DNA of 64,000 bases, from NCBI GenBank assembly GCA_004380135.1, contig QXCR01000110.1:36199-100198 (forward strand). The letters run 5' to 3'. Positions 22,551 to 34,576 of this stretch are shown here, piece after piece. Within the stretch, counting starts at the first letter, position 1. Each line of letters opens with the position of its first letter. The notes under the pieces were generated by a model. It ran no database searches. It was not told where the DNA came from and saw only the letters and a list, made by a program, of their open reading frames with translations. Made by a program: the position numbers and the translations under genes. The DNA is from Stemphylium vesicarium. Its lineage: Eukaryota > Ascomycota > Dothideomycetes > Pleosporales > Pleosporaceae.

Positions 22551-23870
22551 ATGATCGTGCAGTCCTTGGTCATCACAACCATGCAATACTTCACCACCCA
22601 GCTGCGCGAACAGCAGGACAGGAACCGCCCGCTGCGCGCCGCCCAGTACAGCAAGGCCAGAAGAAATAAATACAAGACGGGCCAGACTGATCTCTCTACC
22701 GAACTCGACGACGAAGACGATGGGCAAACACATCCAAGTGCCAGAGTCCAATCGTCGGCCGCATCAAGCGCGCCCCAGTTAGTCCAGCTGCGTGTCGCAG
22801 GCCTATTGCCCGACCAAGAAAACGACGTTCCCCCAGCGCCGTTTCCTCACGCACCTGCCAGCGCTTCCAGACAGCAGTATGGGTCCACTAAAATTCAAGA
22901 GGAAATGGCCACGACACCAGTGCGCCTGTACGCTGTCAACGCGGCCTCCAAGAGCGGCCTTGACCATGGCGGCCAGCGAGAAGCCCACAAGCGAGCTCAT
23001 CTCGATAATCTCTCCACACTCATGCATTGCTGTCTACTCAAGGGAGATTACGAGCGCGCAGGCCGTGCGTGGGGAATGATACTACGCACCCACGTTGCTG
23101 GTGGACGCCCCGTCGACCCTCGAAATCATGGACGATGGGGTATTGGTGCAGAAATAGCACTTCGCCGTAAACCCGCTAGTCTTGATGAAATTGGCCGCTT
23201 CTCTGAGGAGGGCTTCGAGCTCGCAAGGGAGTACTACGATCGTCTCATCATCCAGCATCCGAACCGGAAGCTGCAGCCACATGCCGTCGACGAGCGTATG
23301 TTCTATCCACCCATGTTCTCGCTGTGGATCTACGAGGTTTGCGAAAAGAGCAGGCGCGCAAGATTGCATCTACAAGATGAGGTCGCAAATCGGTCGCGGT
23401 CCTCGAGAAGCATGTCAATTGACACTTCTGCCGAAGACCGACCCGACGACTCTCGCGCTAAGGAGACTGTCATTCAGTCAGAAGAGCTTTCCCAGGCCAT
23501 GGAGATTGCAGAGCGTCTCGACCAAGTCATTGCATCGCCACCATTCGACAGACAAGCCAGTCTTCTGCAACTTCGCGGCAACATCTCTCTATGGATCAGC
23601 GACCTCACAATGGGGAAGGCTGGTGCTAATGAAGACTGGAGCCCAGAAGCATTTGCACCGACTCGACCAGGCAGCACAGATTCAGTTTCAGATCGGCTTC
23701 AACGATTGACCAATGCTCAACGAGAGCTAAAAGCAGCCCAAGCCTTTTTTGATCGAGCCGCAGTCAATGGCGCTGAAGTACAAGCTGCAACGCTGTCTAG
23801 TATCAACCTGAAACTTAGAGAGGTGGCCACGTATATGGAGCAGCTGCGGCCCTCGCAACGAGACGACTAG
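22551..23870 (+). CDS. RRN11: RNA polymerase I transcription initiation factor Rrn11-like
   Basis: Probable subunit of the core factor that recruits RNA polymerase I to rDNA promoters in the nucleolus. It is a single exon of 439 aa from the ATG at 22551, with an in-frame stop 12 bp upstream; a second ATG at 22581 is also possible. The key block is a TPR-like helical stretch around residues 155-185 (LSTLMHCCLLKGDYERAGRAW), the conserved signature of fungal Rrn11. Further helical segments (EYYDRLIIQHP, FYPPMFSLWIYEVCE) follow. The N-terminal 130 residues are poorly conserved in character. A missing upstream exon cannot be ruled out. Confidence 0.75.
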   Translation: MIVQSLVITTMQYFTTQLREQQDRNRPLRAAQYSKARRNKYKTGQTDLSTELDDEDDGQTHPSARVQSSAASSAPQLVQLRVAGLLPDQENDVPPAPFPHAPASASRQQYGSTKIQEEMATTPVRLYAVNAASKSGLDHGGQREAHKRAHLDNLSTLMHCCLLKGDYERAGRAWGMILRTHVAGGRPVDPRNHGRWGIGAEIALRRKPASLDEIGRFSEEGFELAREYYDRLIIQHPNRKLQPHAVDERMFYPPMFSLWIYEVCEKSRRARLHLQDEVANRSRSSRSMSIDTSAEDRPDDSRAKETVIQSEELSQAMEIAERLDQVIASPPFDRQASLLQLRGNISLWISDLTMGKAGANEDWSPEAFAPTRPGSTDSVSDRLQRLTNAQRELKAAQAFFDRAAVNGAEVQAATLSSINLKLREVATYMEQLRPSQRDD

Positions 23871-24937
23871 TCTTTTTCAACTGATGATACCAACAGCCCG
23901 GCCCTCCCTGCAACGATAGTCTGGGCTACTGGACCAACCTTTACTTTTCAAGCATCAGCAACACTCTTCCTGCACTATACCCAGCTTTGTCATCAGAGCA
24001 TTTATGAGAAATGTATCACATTGGCCACTTACATGGTAAGCAATATGCTTTGCTTGATGGAGTCCGAATCCCCATGTCTCCATCTCTTCTCTTAGCATTC
24101 ATTGAATCAGAAATACTCTTGCCACGTGACTATATCTCTACCAGCTTTGGTATATCAATGAGTATCAGTAATAATGACAACGCAATTGGAACAGAGCGAG
24201 TACCTAGTAAAGACAAGACATGGGCCTTGCAGCTGCACACATGATTTGCGGCCCGTTTCAATTCCGGCCGAGCTTGGCTGTACATCGAATTATTCCTCGC
24301 GCAACCACCATTACCCGGATGACCCGAGATGGATCTCGCATCAGGGCAGGTTGAGACCTCGGTAGAGCTCACGGGAAGCGGAGAATTCATTTCATAGTCG
24401 AGGTAGTCAGGTTTGAATCAAGGCGACTCTCGAAATACAACACAGATTAAGACTCCGATTGGCATAGTGCTGATTCCCTCGTACATCACAATTGCCGAAT
24501 AGTTTTGCGACATGTCGCGTACAACACGTGCTGCGGCGTTCGGTTCGGGATCACCCACGTCCGCATCCACCGACTCTCTTACCACACCTGACAAAGTCCT
24601 GACAAACACCAAAATGTCTCTGCGCTAGGCCTCAGACCCGCACCAACATATGCGAATCACAACCTCGGGATATCTTTCCATGCGTCATGCGATCCAATCA
24701 AGCTTGGCGTTATGTGGGGTAGCCGCGCACCTTTCGCGCTGACACCTGACGATGTGGACTATCGACGCGCCGATATGCACTGCCGTACTGTTTGCTACCA
24801 GGTCACCGGGGAAGGGGCGGTTGTAGACGTTTATATATATGTAACCCACCACTGCGGTTGCTTGGTATCTTTTGCATTTCGAGCGGGGTAACTCCAACAC
24901 CAACTTTCTTATTTCAACGACGAATACAAACTTCAAG
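23871..24937. other. Intergenic region upstream of the monooxygenase
   Basis: 1.07 kb with no supportable gene. Its right end contains a TATA box and a short leader for the monooxygenase. Confidence 0.6.
24831..24841 (+). promoter_or_regulatory. TATA box of the FAD monooxygenase gene
   Basis: An alternating TTATATATATG run lies 98 bp before the ATG, followed by an A/C-rich leader ending in CTTCAAG before the start. It is the clearest core promoter in the window. Confidence 0.6.
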
Positions 24938-27177
24938 ATGGCTGTCACAGATTCAGTAGAGTCCAAGTGCGATGTGTTAGTTTGGTCACCCAAGAAATTA
25001 AGTAACAAAACTGACTGCTTCAAAGGCTCATTGTTGGTGCCGGTCCTGCAGGGTGAGCTTATCATCTCAATCTTGAGATCAAATAACTGACTTTGTTTTT
25101 CCAGATTGATGCTGGCCACCTGGATGGCAAGATGCGGCATCAACGCTCGCATAGTCGACAAGCGCGGCACCAAGATCTATTCCGGACAGGCTGATGGTCT
25201 ACAACTCCGCAGTCTTGAGATCTTTGATAGCTTCGGCTTCGCCGACCGAGCATGGAAGGAGGCGAACCACCTGATCGAGGTATGTGCCATATATCGTGCC
25301 GACGTAACTCAACTGACAAGCTTTTAGTTTTGCATGTGGGTATGTTGATAAACCTCAACCTTCTGCCGTGCCTCCTAACATAAACAGAACCCCGGCGAAG
25401 ACGGGGTCATACGTCGCTCGGATCGCGTGCCAGATGTGGCACCTGGCCTATCCCGGTTCAAGGAAATCGTCCTTCACCAGGGTCGCATTGAGCGATTTTT
25501 CCTTGACCACATCAAGAAACACTCCCATGATGCCTTACGTGTTGAGCGTGGAGTGCTACCCGAATCACTTCACATTGCCGAAGACCGAGTCAACGATCAT
25601 TCGACAGAGAACTACCCCGTCACCGTGCAGTTGCGGTATCTGACCGAAGACGAAGCTATGCCCGCTCAAAGCAAGGGATCCGACATCAATGATGGTCTAT
25701 TCCGGAGCAACTTGGCGGAAGACGATACGGACAATTTGATTGCGAATAGTAGGCAGAAGCAAGGTAGTACGGAAACGGTGAGAGCAAAGTACGTTGTAGG
25801 TTGCGACGGCGCTCACAGTTGGACCCGAAAGCAGCTGGGATTCGAGCTTGAGGGAGAACCGACAGACCACATCTGGGGCGTCTTGGACATCATACCCATC
25901 ACAAACTTCCCGGACGTCCGAAAGCGTTGCGCGATACACAGTGCATCTTCTGGTTCTATGATGATCATTCCGCGCGAGAACAAGATTACTCGGCTCTATA
26001 TTCAGCTCACGGAGATCAAACCAGACGCGAGCGGCCGAGCGGATAGGTCGAAGATCACACCCGAGACCATCATCACGGCGGCAAAGAAGATCATTGCACC
26101 TTATAATTTGTCGTACGAGTACTGCGATTGGTGGACGGCGTACCAAATTGGCCAGCGAGTCGGCAAGAACTTCGAACGCGATAGCCGCGTGTTTCTGGCT
26201 GGCGATGCCGTCCACACCCACTCGCCTAAGGCTGGACAGGGCATGAATGTGTCGATGCAGGATGCGTATAACCTAGGCTGGAAGTTGGGATTGGTGGTGA
26301 AGGGTGTCGCTCAACCAGACATACTGAAGACATACCAGTCTGAACGAAGACGAATTGCGCAGGATCTCATTGCGTTTGACCACAAGTTCTCGAGGATGTT
26401 TTCAGGCCGACCAGCCAAAGATGTCATGGATGAAGAGGGTGTGAACATGGATGAGTTCAAGCAAGCTTTCCTCAAAGGTGAGAGAAACACCTCTGAGTTG
26501 ACTGGAGAAGCTAACGTGTGAAAGGAAATCTGTTCGCCGCCGGTCTTTCAGTCGACTACGGAACAAGCATGTTAATTGGCAAACCAGGCAACGCCGCGGA
26601 GCAAGGCGACGGGACAGATGTGTCATCCAAGATGCAAGTCGTCGGCAAGCAAGAGCTTGCTTCAGAGACGAAGCTGGGCATGCGTTTTCCCAGCCATCAA
26701 GTGCTCAACCAGGCGGACGGCCGAGCATGGGAATTTCAGCAGAAGCTCAGGAGTGATGGACGATTCCGCATCATTGTTTTTGCCGGTAATGTGGTCAAGC
26801 CACAACAGAGCGCACGTCTCAAGGGCTTCTGTCAGCGTCTATCGTCATCTCCCCTGCTGGCCCCGCGTCTCATAAAAGACATTGACGTGCTCACCCTGCA
26901 TTCGTCCAAACGCACCGACGTAGAGCTTCTGGAAGACTTCCCTGACGTCCTGCATCCGTTTGACGCAAAGACGGGATGGGACTACGACTCGGTGTACGTG
27001 GACGACGGGAACTACCATGAAGCCTTTGCCGATGCATACAAGAGATATGGCGTTAATAGAGAGACGGGATGCGTGGTTGTCGCAAGACCGGATCAGTACG
27101 TAGGATACATAGACACACTCGACGAAGAGGGGCTTAAGGGGGTTGAGGCGTACTTTACAGGCATTCTCAGGGCATAG
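24938..27177 (+). CDS. FAD-dependent phenol 2-monooxygenase-like enzyme
   Basis: Predicted NADPH- and FAD-dependent aromatic hydroxylase, class A flavoprotein. Exons are 24938-24975, 25026-25052, 25105-25279, 25328-25339, 25388-26477 and 26525-27177, giving 664 aa. The FAD site GAGPAG spans exons 2-3. The DG motif (VGCDGAHSWTRKQLG) is near residue 220, and the GD motif (FLAGDAVHTHSPKAGQG) is near residue 353. The last ~190 residues fit the thioredoxin-like C-terminal domain of phenol hydroxylase. Exon 4 is only 12 bp and encodes Phe-Cys-Met-Trp. All splice sites are GT..AG and all motifs are intact, so the enzyme should be active. The substrate is unknown; phenols or a secondary-metabolite aromatic are both plausible. 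Confidence 0.92.
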
Positions 27178-27701
27178 ACAGAAGCAAGTCTGGACTCTGC
27201 ACGTCCAATGCACATCTCAAAGGCTCCGCAGTATCCTGCAAACACCCTGTTCATCATGTGTGGAGCTTACTGACGTGGTTCAGCCCTAATTCGAACATGG
27301 CAAGAGGCTGCGGGTGTTTCCCACGACAACAGCAACCGCTAACCGTTCTGCAGGCCGAATCCCGAGCCTATTAGACACGACAGCTGAAACCGTCGCACGC
27401 GGCTCCGGACGAATGATGGTTGCCATGTTGGGGTGTGACGGTCTAAGCCACAAGTGGGCCGCATCTGGGGTGTGTTCCTGGACGGCACAAGGACAGGGGC
27501 CCGGTGTTGGCAGGGCAACCGTGGAAGAAACAACACACCGGATGTGCCGCATCGCATCACTTGCTGGAGAACAGCAATTGCCCCCCTTTTGGAGAGACAT
27601 TAATATCGCATTTCTGGCAGCGCAATCGCTTTTCACTGTGTCAAAGACAATCGACATCTCAACGACATTTTGGCCCTCTTTTCGCGCCACACCGACATAT
27701 C
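27178..27701. other. Intergenic region upstream of the chitin synthase
   Basis: 524 bp that must contain the 3' end of the monooxygenase transcript and the chitin synthase promoter and leader. No gene was seen. Confidence 0.6.
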
Positions 27702-30700
27702 ATGAACGGGCCCACTACGCCGAGTGGTACACACTATGGACGGCCACCTGCATACGACGATGATGACGGCTCCCCTCAGCTGCAAGGAGGATCAACCATG
27801 CGTTTGTTGACAAACGTGGAAGATAGTCAGAGCTACATGCCGTGAGTATTAGTCTTCCTTGTTGTCTTCTTTTTCACTTGCGTCCCACGTCCCACGTCCC
27901 ACGCTCTGGGCCCAATCTCATTCCTGTACCAGAAGAACCTCTTTCGAGGATACTTCAAACATGTCGAGCGCCAACAGCACCACGGCGGCATTGGGCGCGC
28001 GCATGACCACCTCAGAAATTGGCAAGCAGAGGGAGGCTGAGGCCGACATCCACGATTTCTTGCGCGAGGCTGGCGATGCGCTGAGCTCGACTGCGAGCGC
28101 GGCGCCTGCACACAGACAGATGCCACGGAGGAAGTCACTCAGGTCCCAGCCACAAGCCATCGACTGGGCGTCGCCTACCAGAAGCATACAATTACCAGAC
28201 CCAGACTTACCGTTACATGATTCCCGCAGACCACTCTCGCCAGTATCGCGCGCGTACCAGCCCGCACCATCATCAGTATCCGGCCTGTCAAGAGCGCCGT
28301 CATTACTGGACAATGCACCGAACATGCCTCCTCCGCTTGACGACGATGGATACGTCCCATACCGACGCCCGTTATCACCCGACCGACCTTACTCACCTAC
28401 ACGCACATCAATCGATTATTCGCGACCACCTGCATCGGTGAACTCGTATGAGCCAGTCGACCTTCACGGCAACCCGCGACCAGGCAGCCCTCAGCGGCCC
28501 TTGCCTCCTCAGCCCTTGTTCCACGGTGGGAGACCCAGCTCTCGCGAGTCCGACCGCACTATGGACATGAGCGATATGCGATCAATACCCATGCACGACG
28601 ATGACGACCCATTCACCGACGTGGGCGACGACCGACCAGAATTGCGGTCACGGGATTCGTATTTGACCGACGACACCTACACAGACGTGTACACCGAAAT
28701 GGACGAAAAGGCGGAGCACTACGGCCCGGCCCCAGATGGTGCGCAGGCGCGACGTGGTGCGCGAGATGCAGTAATGACCAAGAAGGAGGTTCGCCTGATT
28801 AACGGTGAACTCATTCTCGAGTGCAAGATTCCCACCATCCTCTACAGTTTCCTTCCGCGACGAGACGACATCGAGTTCACGCACATGCGATACACGGCCG
28901 TTACCTGCGACCCCGACGATTTCATAGATCGCGGCTACAAACTGCGCCAGAACATTGGCAACCCACGTGAGACGGAGGTCTTCATCGCCATCACCATGTA
29001 CAACGAGAACGAGATCGACTTTACACGCACCATGCACGGCGTTATGCAAAATATCAGCCACTTTTGCTCTCGTATGAAGTCAAGGACATGGGGCAAGGAC
29101 GGATGGCAGAAGATTGTCGTCTGCATCATTGCCGACGGCCGTGGAAAAGTCCATCCCCGAACACTAGATGCTATCGCGGCCATGGGTTGTTTCCAGGAGG
29201 GCATCGCGAAGAACCACGTCAACCAAAAGGAGGTCACTGCTCACGTCTACGAGTACACCACACAGGTTTCTTTGGACTCGGACCTCAAGTTCAAGGGTGC
29301 TGAAAAGGGCATCGTGCCTTGCCAGATGATCTTCTGCCTAAAGGAGCGCAACACCAAAAAGCTAAACTCCCATCGTTGGTTCTTCAATGCCTTTGGACGC
29401 GCACTCAACCCCAACGTTTGCATCTTGCTTGACGTGGGAACCAAACCAGGCCCCAAAGCTTTGTACCATCTGTGGAAAGCATTCGACACTGACTCTTCAG
29501 TCGCCGGAGCTGCCGGGGAAATCAAAGCTGGCAAGGGCAAAGCCTGGCTTGGTCTTCTCAACCCGCTCGTCGCATCGCAAAACTTCGAGTACAAGATGTC
29601 CAACATCTTAGACAAGCCATTGGAGTCTGTATTTGGATACATTACCGTGTTGCCAGGTGCGCTGTCCGCGTACCGTTATCACGCGTTGCAGAACGATCAC
29701 ACTGGACATGGTCCCCTCAGCCAGTATTTCAAGGGAGAAACGCTGCACGGTCAAGATGCAGATGTGTTCACCGCCAATATGTACTTGGCTGAAGATCGTA
29801 TCCTATGTTGGGAGCTTGTAGCAAAGCGGAGTGAGCAATGGGTTCTGAAGTACGTCAAGGCGGCGACGGGAGAGACGGATGTGCCAGGTAAGCATTTACA
29901 TGTAGTCACTTCACACGATCATCGACTAACAAACAACAGACGCGGTTCCCGAGTTCATCTCCCAGCGTCGACGTTGGCTGAACGGTGCCTTCTTCGCTGC
30001 GGTCTATTCGCTTCTCCATTTCAAGCAGGTATGGGCGACGGACCACACCATCTGGCGCAAGATCCTCCTCCACATTGAATTCGTCTACCAATTCGTCCAA
30101 CTTTTGTTCACCTTCTTCTCCCTGGCCAACTTCTACTTGACCTTCTACTTCGTCGCTGGTTCCCTAGCTGATCCCGAAATGGATCCCTTTGGCCACAACA
30201 TTGGAAAATACATCTTCTACATCCTGCGATATACATGCACACTCCTCATCTGCATGCAATTCATCCTGTCCATGGGAAATCGACCTCAGGGTGCGAAGAA
30301 GATGTTCTTCTGGAGTATGGTCATGTACGGTGTGATCATGGCATACACGACCTTCGCCTCGTTCTACATTGTCATCAAACAGCTCAAAGACCCCAAGGCC
30401 GAGAAGACGATAGGATCTAATACGTTCACGAACCTCATCATCTCGACGTCTACAACGATTGGTCTCTACTTCCTCATGTCGTTCATGTATCTCGATCCAT
30501 GGCACATGTTTACTTCCAGCGGACAATACTTTGCTCTTCTGCCATCATACATTGCGACACTGCAGGTGTACGCCTTCTGCAACACGCACGACATCACCTG
30601 GGGCACCAAGGGAGACAACGTGGCGAAGACAGATCTTGGAGATGCCAAGGGAAAGAAGAAGGACGTGGTCGAACTCGAGATGCCATCGGAGCAACTCGAT

Positions 30701-31213
30701 ATCGACAGCGGCTACGATGAAGCTCTTCGTAACCTCCGTGACCGCGTTGAAGTGCCTGAGCCACCCATGTCGGAATCGCAACAGCAAGAAGACTACTACC
30801 GTGCTGTGCGTACGTACATGGTCGTCATCTGGCTCATCTCCAACGCTATTCTTGCTATGACTGTCAGCGAAGCCTACTCTGACCGCAAAGTCACCAACAA
30901 CTTCTACCTCACTTTCATCCTCTGGGCCGTGGCCGGTCTCGCGTTTTTCCGTGCCATTGGCTCAACCACTTTCCTCATCATCAACTCGATCCAGGCCATC
31001 ATGGAGACGAAGCTCAAGTGGCAGGATAAGATTGATGACAAGAAGAGCAACCGAACTGGTCTTGGTGGTGGCAGGAAGTATGGTAGAAACAAGTGGTGGA
31101 AGTTTGGCTTCGGTGGTGGCGTGTCTTCGAGTTGGTTCTCGGGCAGCACCATCTCAAGCAAGATCAGCAGCATGACGCCGAGTAGTTGGGGTGGAAGCAG
31201 TGTTGGGCGGTAG
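27702..31213 (+). CDS. Chitin synthase, division 1 (most like class II)
   Basis: Plasma-membrane glycosyltransferase that polymerises UDP-GlcNAc into chitin for the cell wall. Exons are 27702-27841, 27933-29887 and 29940-31213, giving 1122 aa. The N-terminal ~330 residues are hydrophilic, Pro/Ser/Asp-rich and probably disordered. The catalytic part then shows EFTHMRYTAVTCDPDDF, TMYNENE, DVGTKPG, EDRILCWE and the hallmark QRRRWLNG (about residue 707). After it come about seven hydrophobic segments, for example FVYQFVQLLFTFFSLANFYL. The strong match of the region around GETLHG, DVFTANMYL and GKYIFYILRY to class II enzymes is from memory. Intron 1 (27842-27932) is the weakest splice call; an internal ATG at 27961 is the alternative start. 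Confidence 0.92.
27881..27903 (+). repeat. Tandem CGTCCCA (3.3 copies) in an intron
   Basis: A 7-bp unit repeated three times plus two bases within the first intron of the chitin synthase gene. It is probably a simple slippage repeat. Confidence 0.9.
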
Positions 31214-31632
31214 ACTTTAATAGTCTACGCTGTTTTGTCTTTTTGGTATGGTAATGTGAACAGTGGGTAAGAGTTTACGACTTCACGAGTAAACTGCTGG
31301 AAATGGGCGTTTTCTTCTGGGATATATACTATGGGATGATACCTGAGGTGAGCGCGCGAAGCTCGTCTCGCGCACGCGATGCGTAGATAGTTTGGTGGGT
31401 AATGATTATGAGTACACTGGATACGTAAATGTATATTAATTTCTTCCAACACAAAACCCGACGGATGCCATTTTCCACTACGTCTCTTCCAAGCACGAGA
31501 GCACGCTCCGAGTGAGCTCGAGGAAGTCGCGCTCGGGCCATGTTTACATGGCCGCCCTCCACCACGGTCCCGCCGAACAGCCAAGGAGCGCAACACTTGC
31601 CCTCACACGTACCACCGCACACCGATAACACA
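31214..31632. other. Intergenic gap between the chitin synthase and CSM1 genes
   Basis: 419 bp holding the chitin synthase 3' region and the promoter of the next gene. Nothing else was recognised. Confidence 0.6.
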
Positions 31633-33381
31633 ATGGCGCCCCGCAGTAAAGTCGCGAACATCTCCTTTACCGTTGACTCGGCCTCGGAAGATGAAATGAC
31701 CGTCGACGAGCTCAATGCGCTCCCAACACCAGAGTCCAACAGCGAAAACAAGGCGCCAGGGCGCAAAGCGCGTGGAACCGCTGCGCAAACAAAAAAGAGC
31801 GCTCCTACGACCAAAGCGCCTGCTAAGGGCAGGCCCGCGACGCGTCGATCAAGCGGAAGCAGTGCGATAGGCATGAAGAAGAGCGCAGCGGCGGGCGCGA
31901 AGAAGGCGCAAGTAAAGCGCGGTCGCAAAGCGCTGGGAGACGAGATCGAGACGAATAGAAGCGACACCGAAGAAGTGGAAAACTTTGACGAAGAGGAATC
32001 AGTGCCTGAGGTGAAGCCAGCCAAGAGGGGCAGGCCAGCGAAGAAAACGCAAGAGAAACAAGACGAGGAGGAGCCAGCGCCAGCACCGGCACCGGCGAAG
32101 AGAGGGCGCAAAGCTGTCGTCAAAGAACCAGTAGAGAAGACACAGGCCAAGGCCAAGGCGACAGCAAGGTCAAGAGGCACAAAACGCGCGCTCGAAGAAG
32201 AGCCCGAGCCTGAGCAGATGACGATTCCCGAGACACAGCCAGAGCCAGACGCAGACCCAATGGACATTTCCGAGTCGATAGAGATGGAAGAAATACCCGA
32301 GAGCATGCCTCCACCCGTGCGACCCTCGGCACGTCGAACACAAGCACAACCAAACAGCAGGGCGCGACGGACATCGGCTGGAGTGAGGAGGACAGGAAGT
32401 GTGTCAGACTCTGAGCGGGATCCTGTTATGCGGCGGAAAGTGGGCGACCTCACAAGGAGGCTGGATGCAATGACGGCCAAGTACGAGGCGCTCAAGGAAG
32501 CTGCTTCATCAGGGAAAGAGTCGAATTTCGATCAATTGAAGAAGCGAACCGACCAAACAACCAAAGGTATGTCTAACAGTAATGTCGACAACAGTATGTC
32601 AAGCTGACGGCGATGCAGACCAAGACGCCCTCATAAAAACCCTCAAACAGCAAGTCTCCGACATACAATCCCGCACCGCGGACCTCACGTCCCTCAAGAA
32701 AGAGCTAGCCGCCGCATCCAAAGAATCCACACGCCTCGCCGCCGAAAACAAGAAACTCGCCGACTCGCTCGCCAGCGCACAAAGCGAAATCAAGACGCTT
32801 TCCTCCAAGCTAGCAGCAGCACGCTCATCAGCACAACAGCCGTCATCAGACGCGACAACAACAAAGACAGTGCCCGGCAGCGCAGTCAAAGCCAGGACAA
32901 CAGGCGTCGTGCTCCCCGGCACCGCCGAAGCCGCAAAAGAAGCCGCGCTTGCCAAGCAAAAAGTAGATCTCTACAGCGATTTAACCAATTTGATCGTGCT
33001 AGGCGTCAAGAAGTCGCCCGAAGACGACGAAGATATCTACGATTGTTTGCAAACTGGGAGGAATGGAAGTAAGTTACACCCACCCCCCATTCTCGAACCC
33101 ATCATCGTCAATACTAACAAGCCTTCCTTCTTCAAGCCCTTCACTTCCACCTCACAGTCGCATCCAGCACTTCCTCCTCTTCGCAATACGAAGACACGGA
33201 ATTCATCTACCAACCCCTGTTAAATGCCCAGCGTGACAAGGAACTCTTGGACCTTTTGCCGGATTACCTCACGGAAGAGATTTGCTTCCCCAGGGGTCAG
33301 GCGGCTAAGTTTTATTGCAAGGTTGTGGATAGTATGAGTAAGAAGATTGTGCTCGAGGAGGAGGAGGGAGAGGAAGAGTAG
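31633..33381 (+). CDS. CSM1: Monopolin/kinetochore protein Csm1/Pcs1-like
   Basis: Probable homologue of yeast Csm1 and fission-yeast Pcs1, which clamp microtubule sites at kinetochores and act at rDNA. Exons are 31633-32566, 32619-33068 and 33137-33381, giving 542 aa. The order is as expected: a basic disordered N-terminus, a coiled coil (about residues 265-410, with KVGDLTRRLDAMTAKYEAL and later heptads), then a globular C-terminal domain beginning near VDLYSDLTNLIVLGV and ending with FIYQPLL and LPDYLTEEICFPR. Unusual here are several AT-hook-like cores in the N-terminus (KGRPATRR, KRGRKALG, KRGRPAKK, KRGRKAVV). The gene carries a long open antisense frame caused by its biased composition. 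Confidence 0.87.
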
Positions 33382-33987
33382 TGTGGTGAAGAGAAGAGGG
33401 GGATTGGTCGCTGAGATGGCCGTTTCTGCGTTGGGGATCTATGTATATTTGCGTGTGTGAGTGTAGCGAGATTGCATTCAATGGACTCATGATGGTAATG
33501 AAGTATTCTAGGGTGGCGCGGAGTTTGTGGCGGTGCTCTGTTTTTACCAAAGATACCTTTGTGTTTCTCGTCTTTTTTTTTTCTTTTCTCGGGGACGTTA
33601 ATGCGATTCTGCTTGTCTTTCTGGACATTTTGTTATTTTAACTTTTCCATGTCTAATATCGAAATTCCAAGTCACGGCAGCCACGGTTTCACATCATTCG
33701 TGGAGCATGTATATACACAAGTTATGTGTTTCTGGTGAGGAGGGACTTGGACAAGTCCTCGTCCGCCGGAGGATTTCTGAGTGAATAATCGGGCTCAAGA
33801 TTGTTTTTGTAATCAATACAAGTCCCGCATTATTATTTCCCCCTCCAACTTCAGCAATTCGCCGTCTAAACCTTGGAAACGGAACCTCATGGTCGCATCA
33901 CAGACGTCCATGCGTATCCGTTCCGTTCCGTTAGATTATGCCGTTATTCGCTGCGCGGAAGTCCTTGTCATCGTCGATTGGGCAGGT
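33382..33987. other. Convergent intergenic gap
   Basis: 606 bp between the tails of the Csm1 and ATP synthase subunit k genes. It includes a T-rich run at about 33573-33586. No gene was seen. Confidence 0.65.
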
Positions 33988-34576
33988 TTATTGCTTTCCC
34001 TGGACCTTTTCGGCGGCCTTCTTGACATATTCCCTACAGTATCACAGTCAGCCTTTGATTCTCGGGATTCTCCCTCCGGCGCCCCAAGAACGGCGACTCG
34101 CCACAGCTTCTGTGTTGCCATTGGGGGTATCGGAAGAAGGAAGATGGGGAATACGCACTTGACGTAGCTCTCTTCCTCGCTGCTCTTGGCGTTGATGGGA
34201 GGCGTAGTCGCGTCCTCGGCCTTCTTTCCGCCCATGGAGAGCGCAGCGCCGGTGAATGTTATGCCGAGGGTGGCCATGGCGAGCTGTATTGTCGCTTTTC
34301 GTCAGCACATATTCTATGGTGGAAATCAAACGTCCCGGTTCCAAGACCCAATTCATGCTATGCCCCTCCATCCTCCCAAAACTCTTCTCCCGCAGAGCTT
34401 CGCGGGTGCGATGCGCACCAATTGCGCTGGCAGCATGACCCACAGGCTTCCCTGGCATCTCAATCTCCTTGCAACCGGGCCAAAAACTTTTCCTCTTCCC
34501 TCCGGGATAGGTTTCAAGGTAGACGTACGACGTGCGATCCGACCTGGCGGCCCATGATAGTGTACATAGCAACCAT
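33988..34576 (-). CDS. ATP19: Mitochondrial F1Fo ATP synthase subunit k
   Basis: Small accessory membrane subunit of the mitochondrial ATP synthase dimer in the inner membrane. Exons are 34576-34529, 34283-34159 and 34033-33988, giving 72 aa. The start MYTIMGRQVGSH (after MVA) is the conserved N-terminus of fungal subunit k. One hydrophobic segment follows (LAMATLGITFTGAALS), then PPINAKSSEEE and a short basic/acidic tail. The 245-bp first intron is long for such a small gene. It is divergent from the MTP18-like gene, another inner-membrane protein, with 402 bp between the start codons. It is easy to miss because no exon exceeds 125 bp. Confidence 0.9.

Noticed and set aside
31329..32495. 388-codon open frame on the minus strand
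   Set aside because: It is antisense to the Csm1/Pcs1 exon, is extremely Ser/Ala/Leu-biased, and mirrors the Lys/Glu/Pro-rich low complexity of the real gene.
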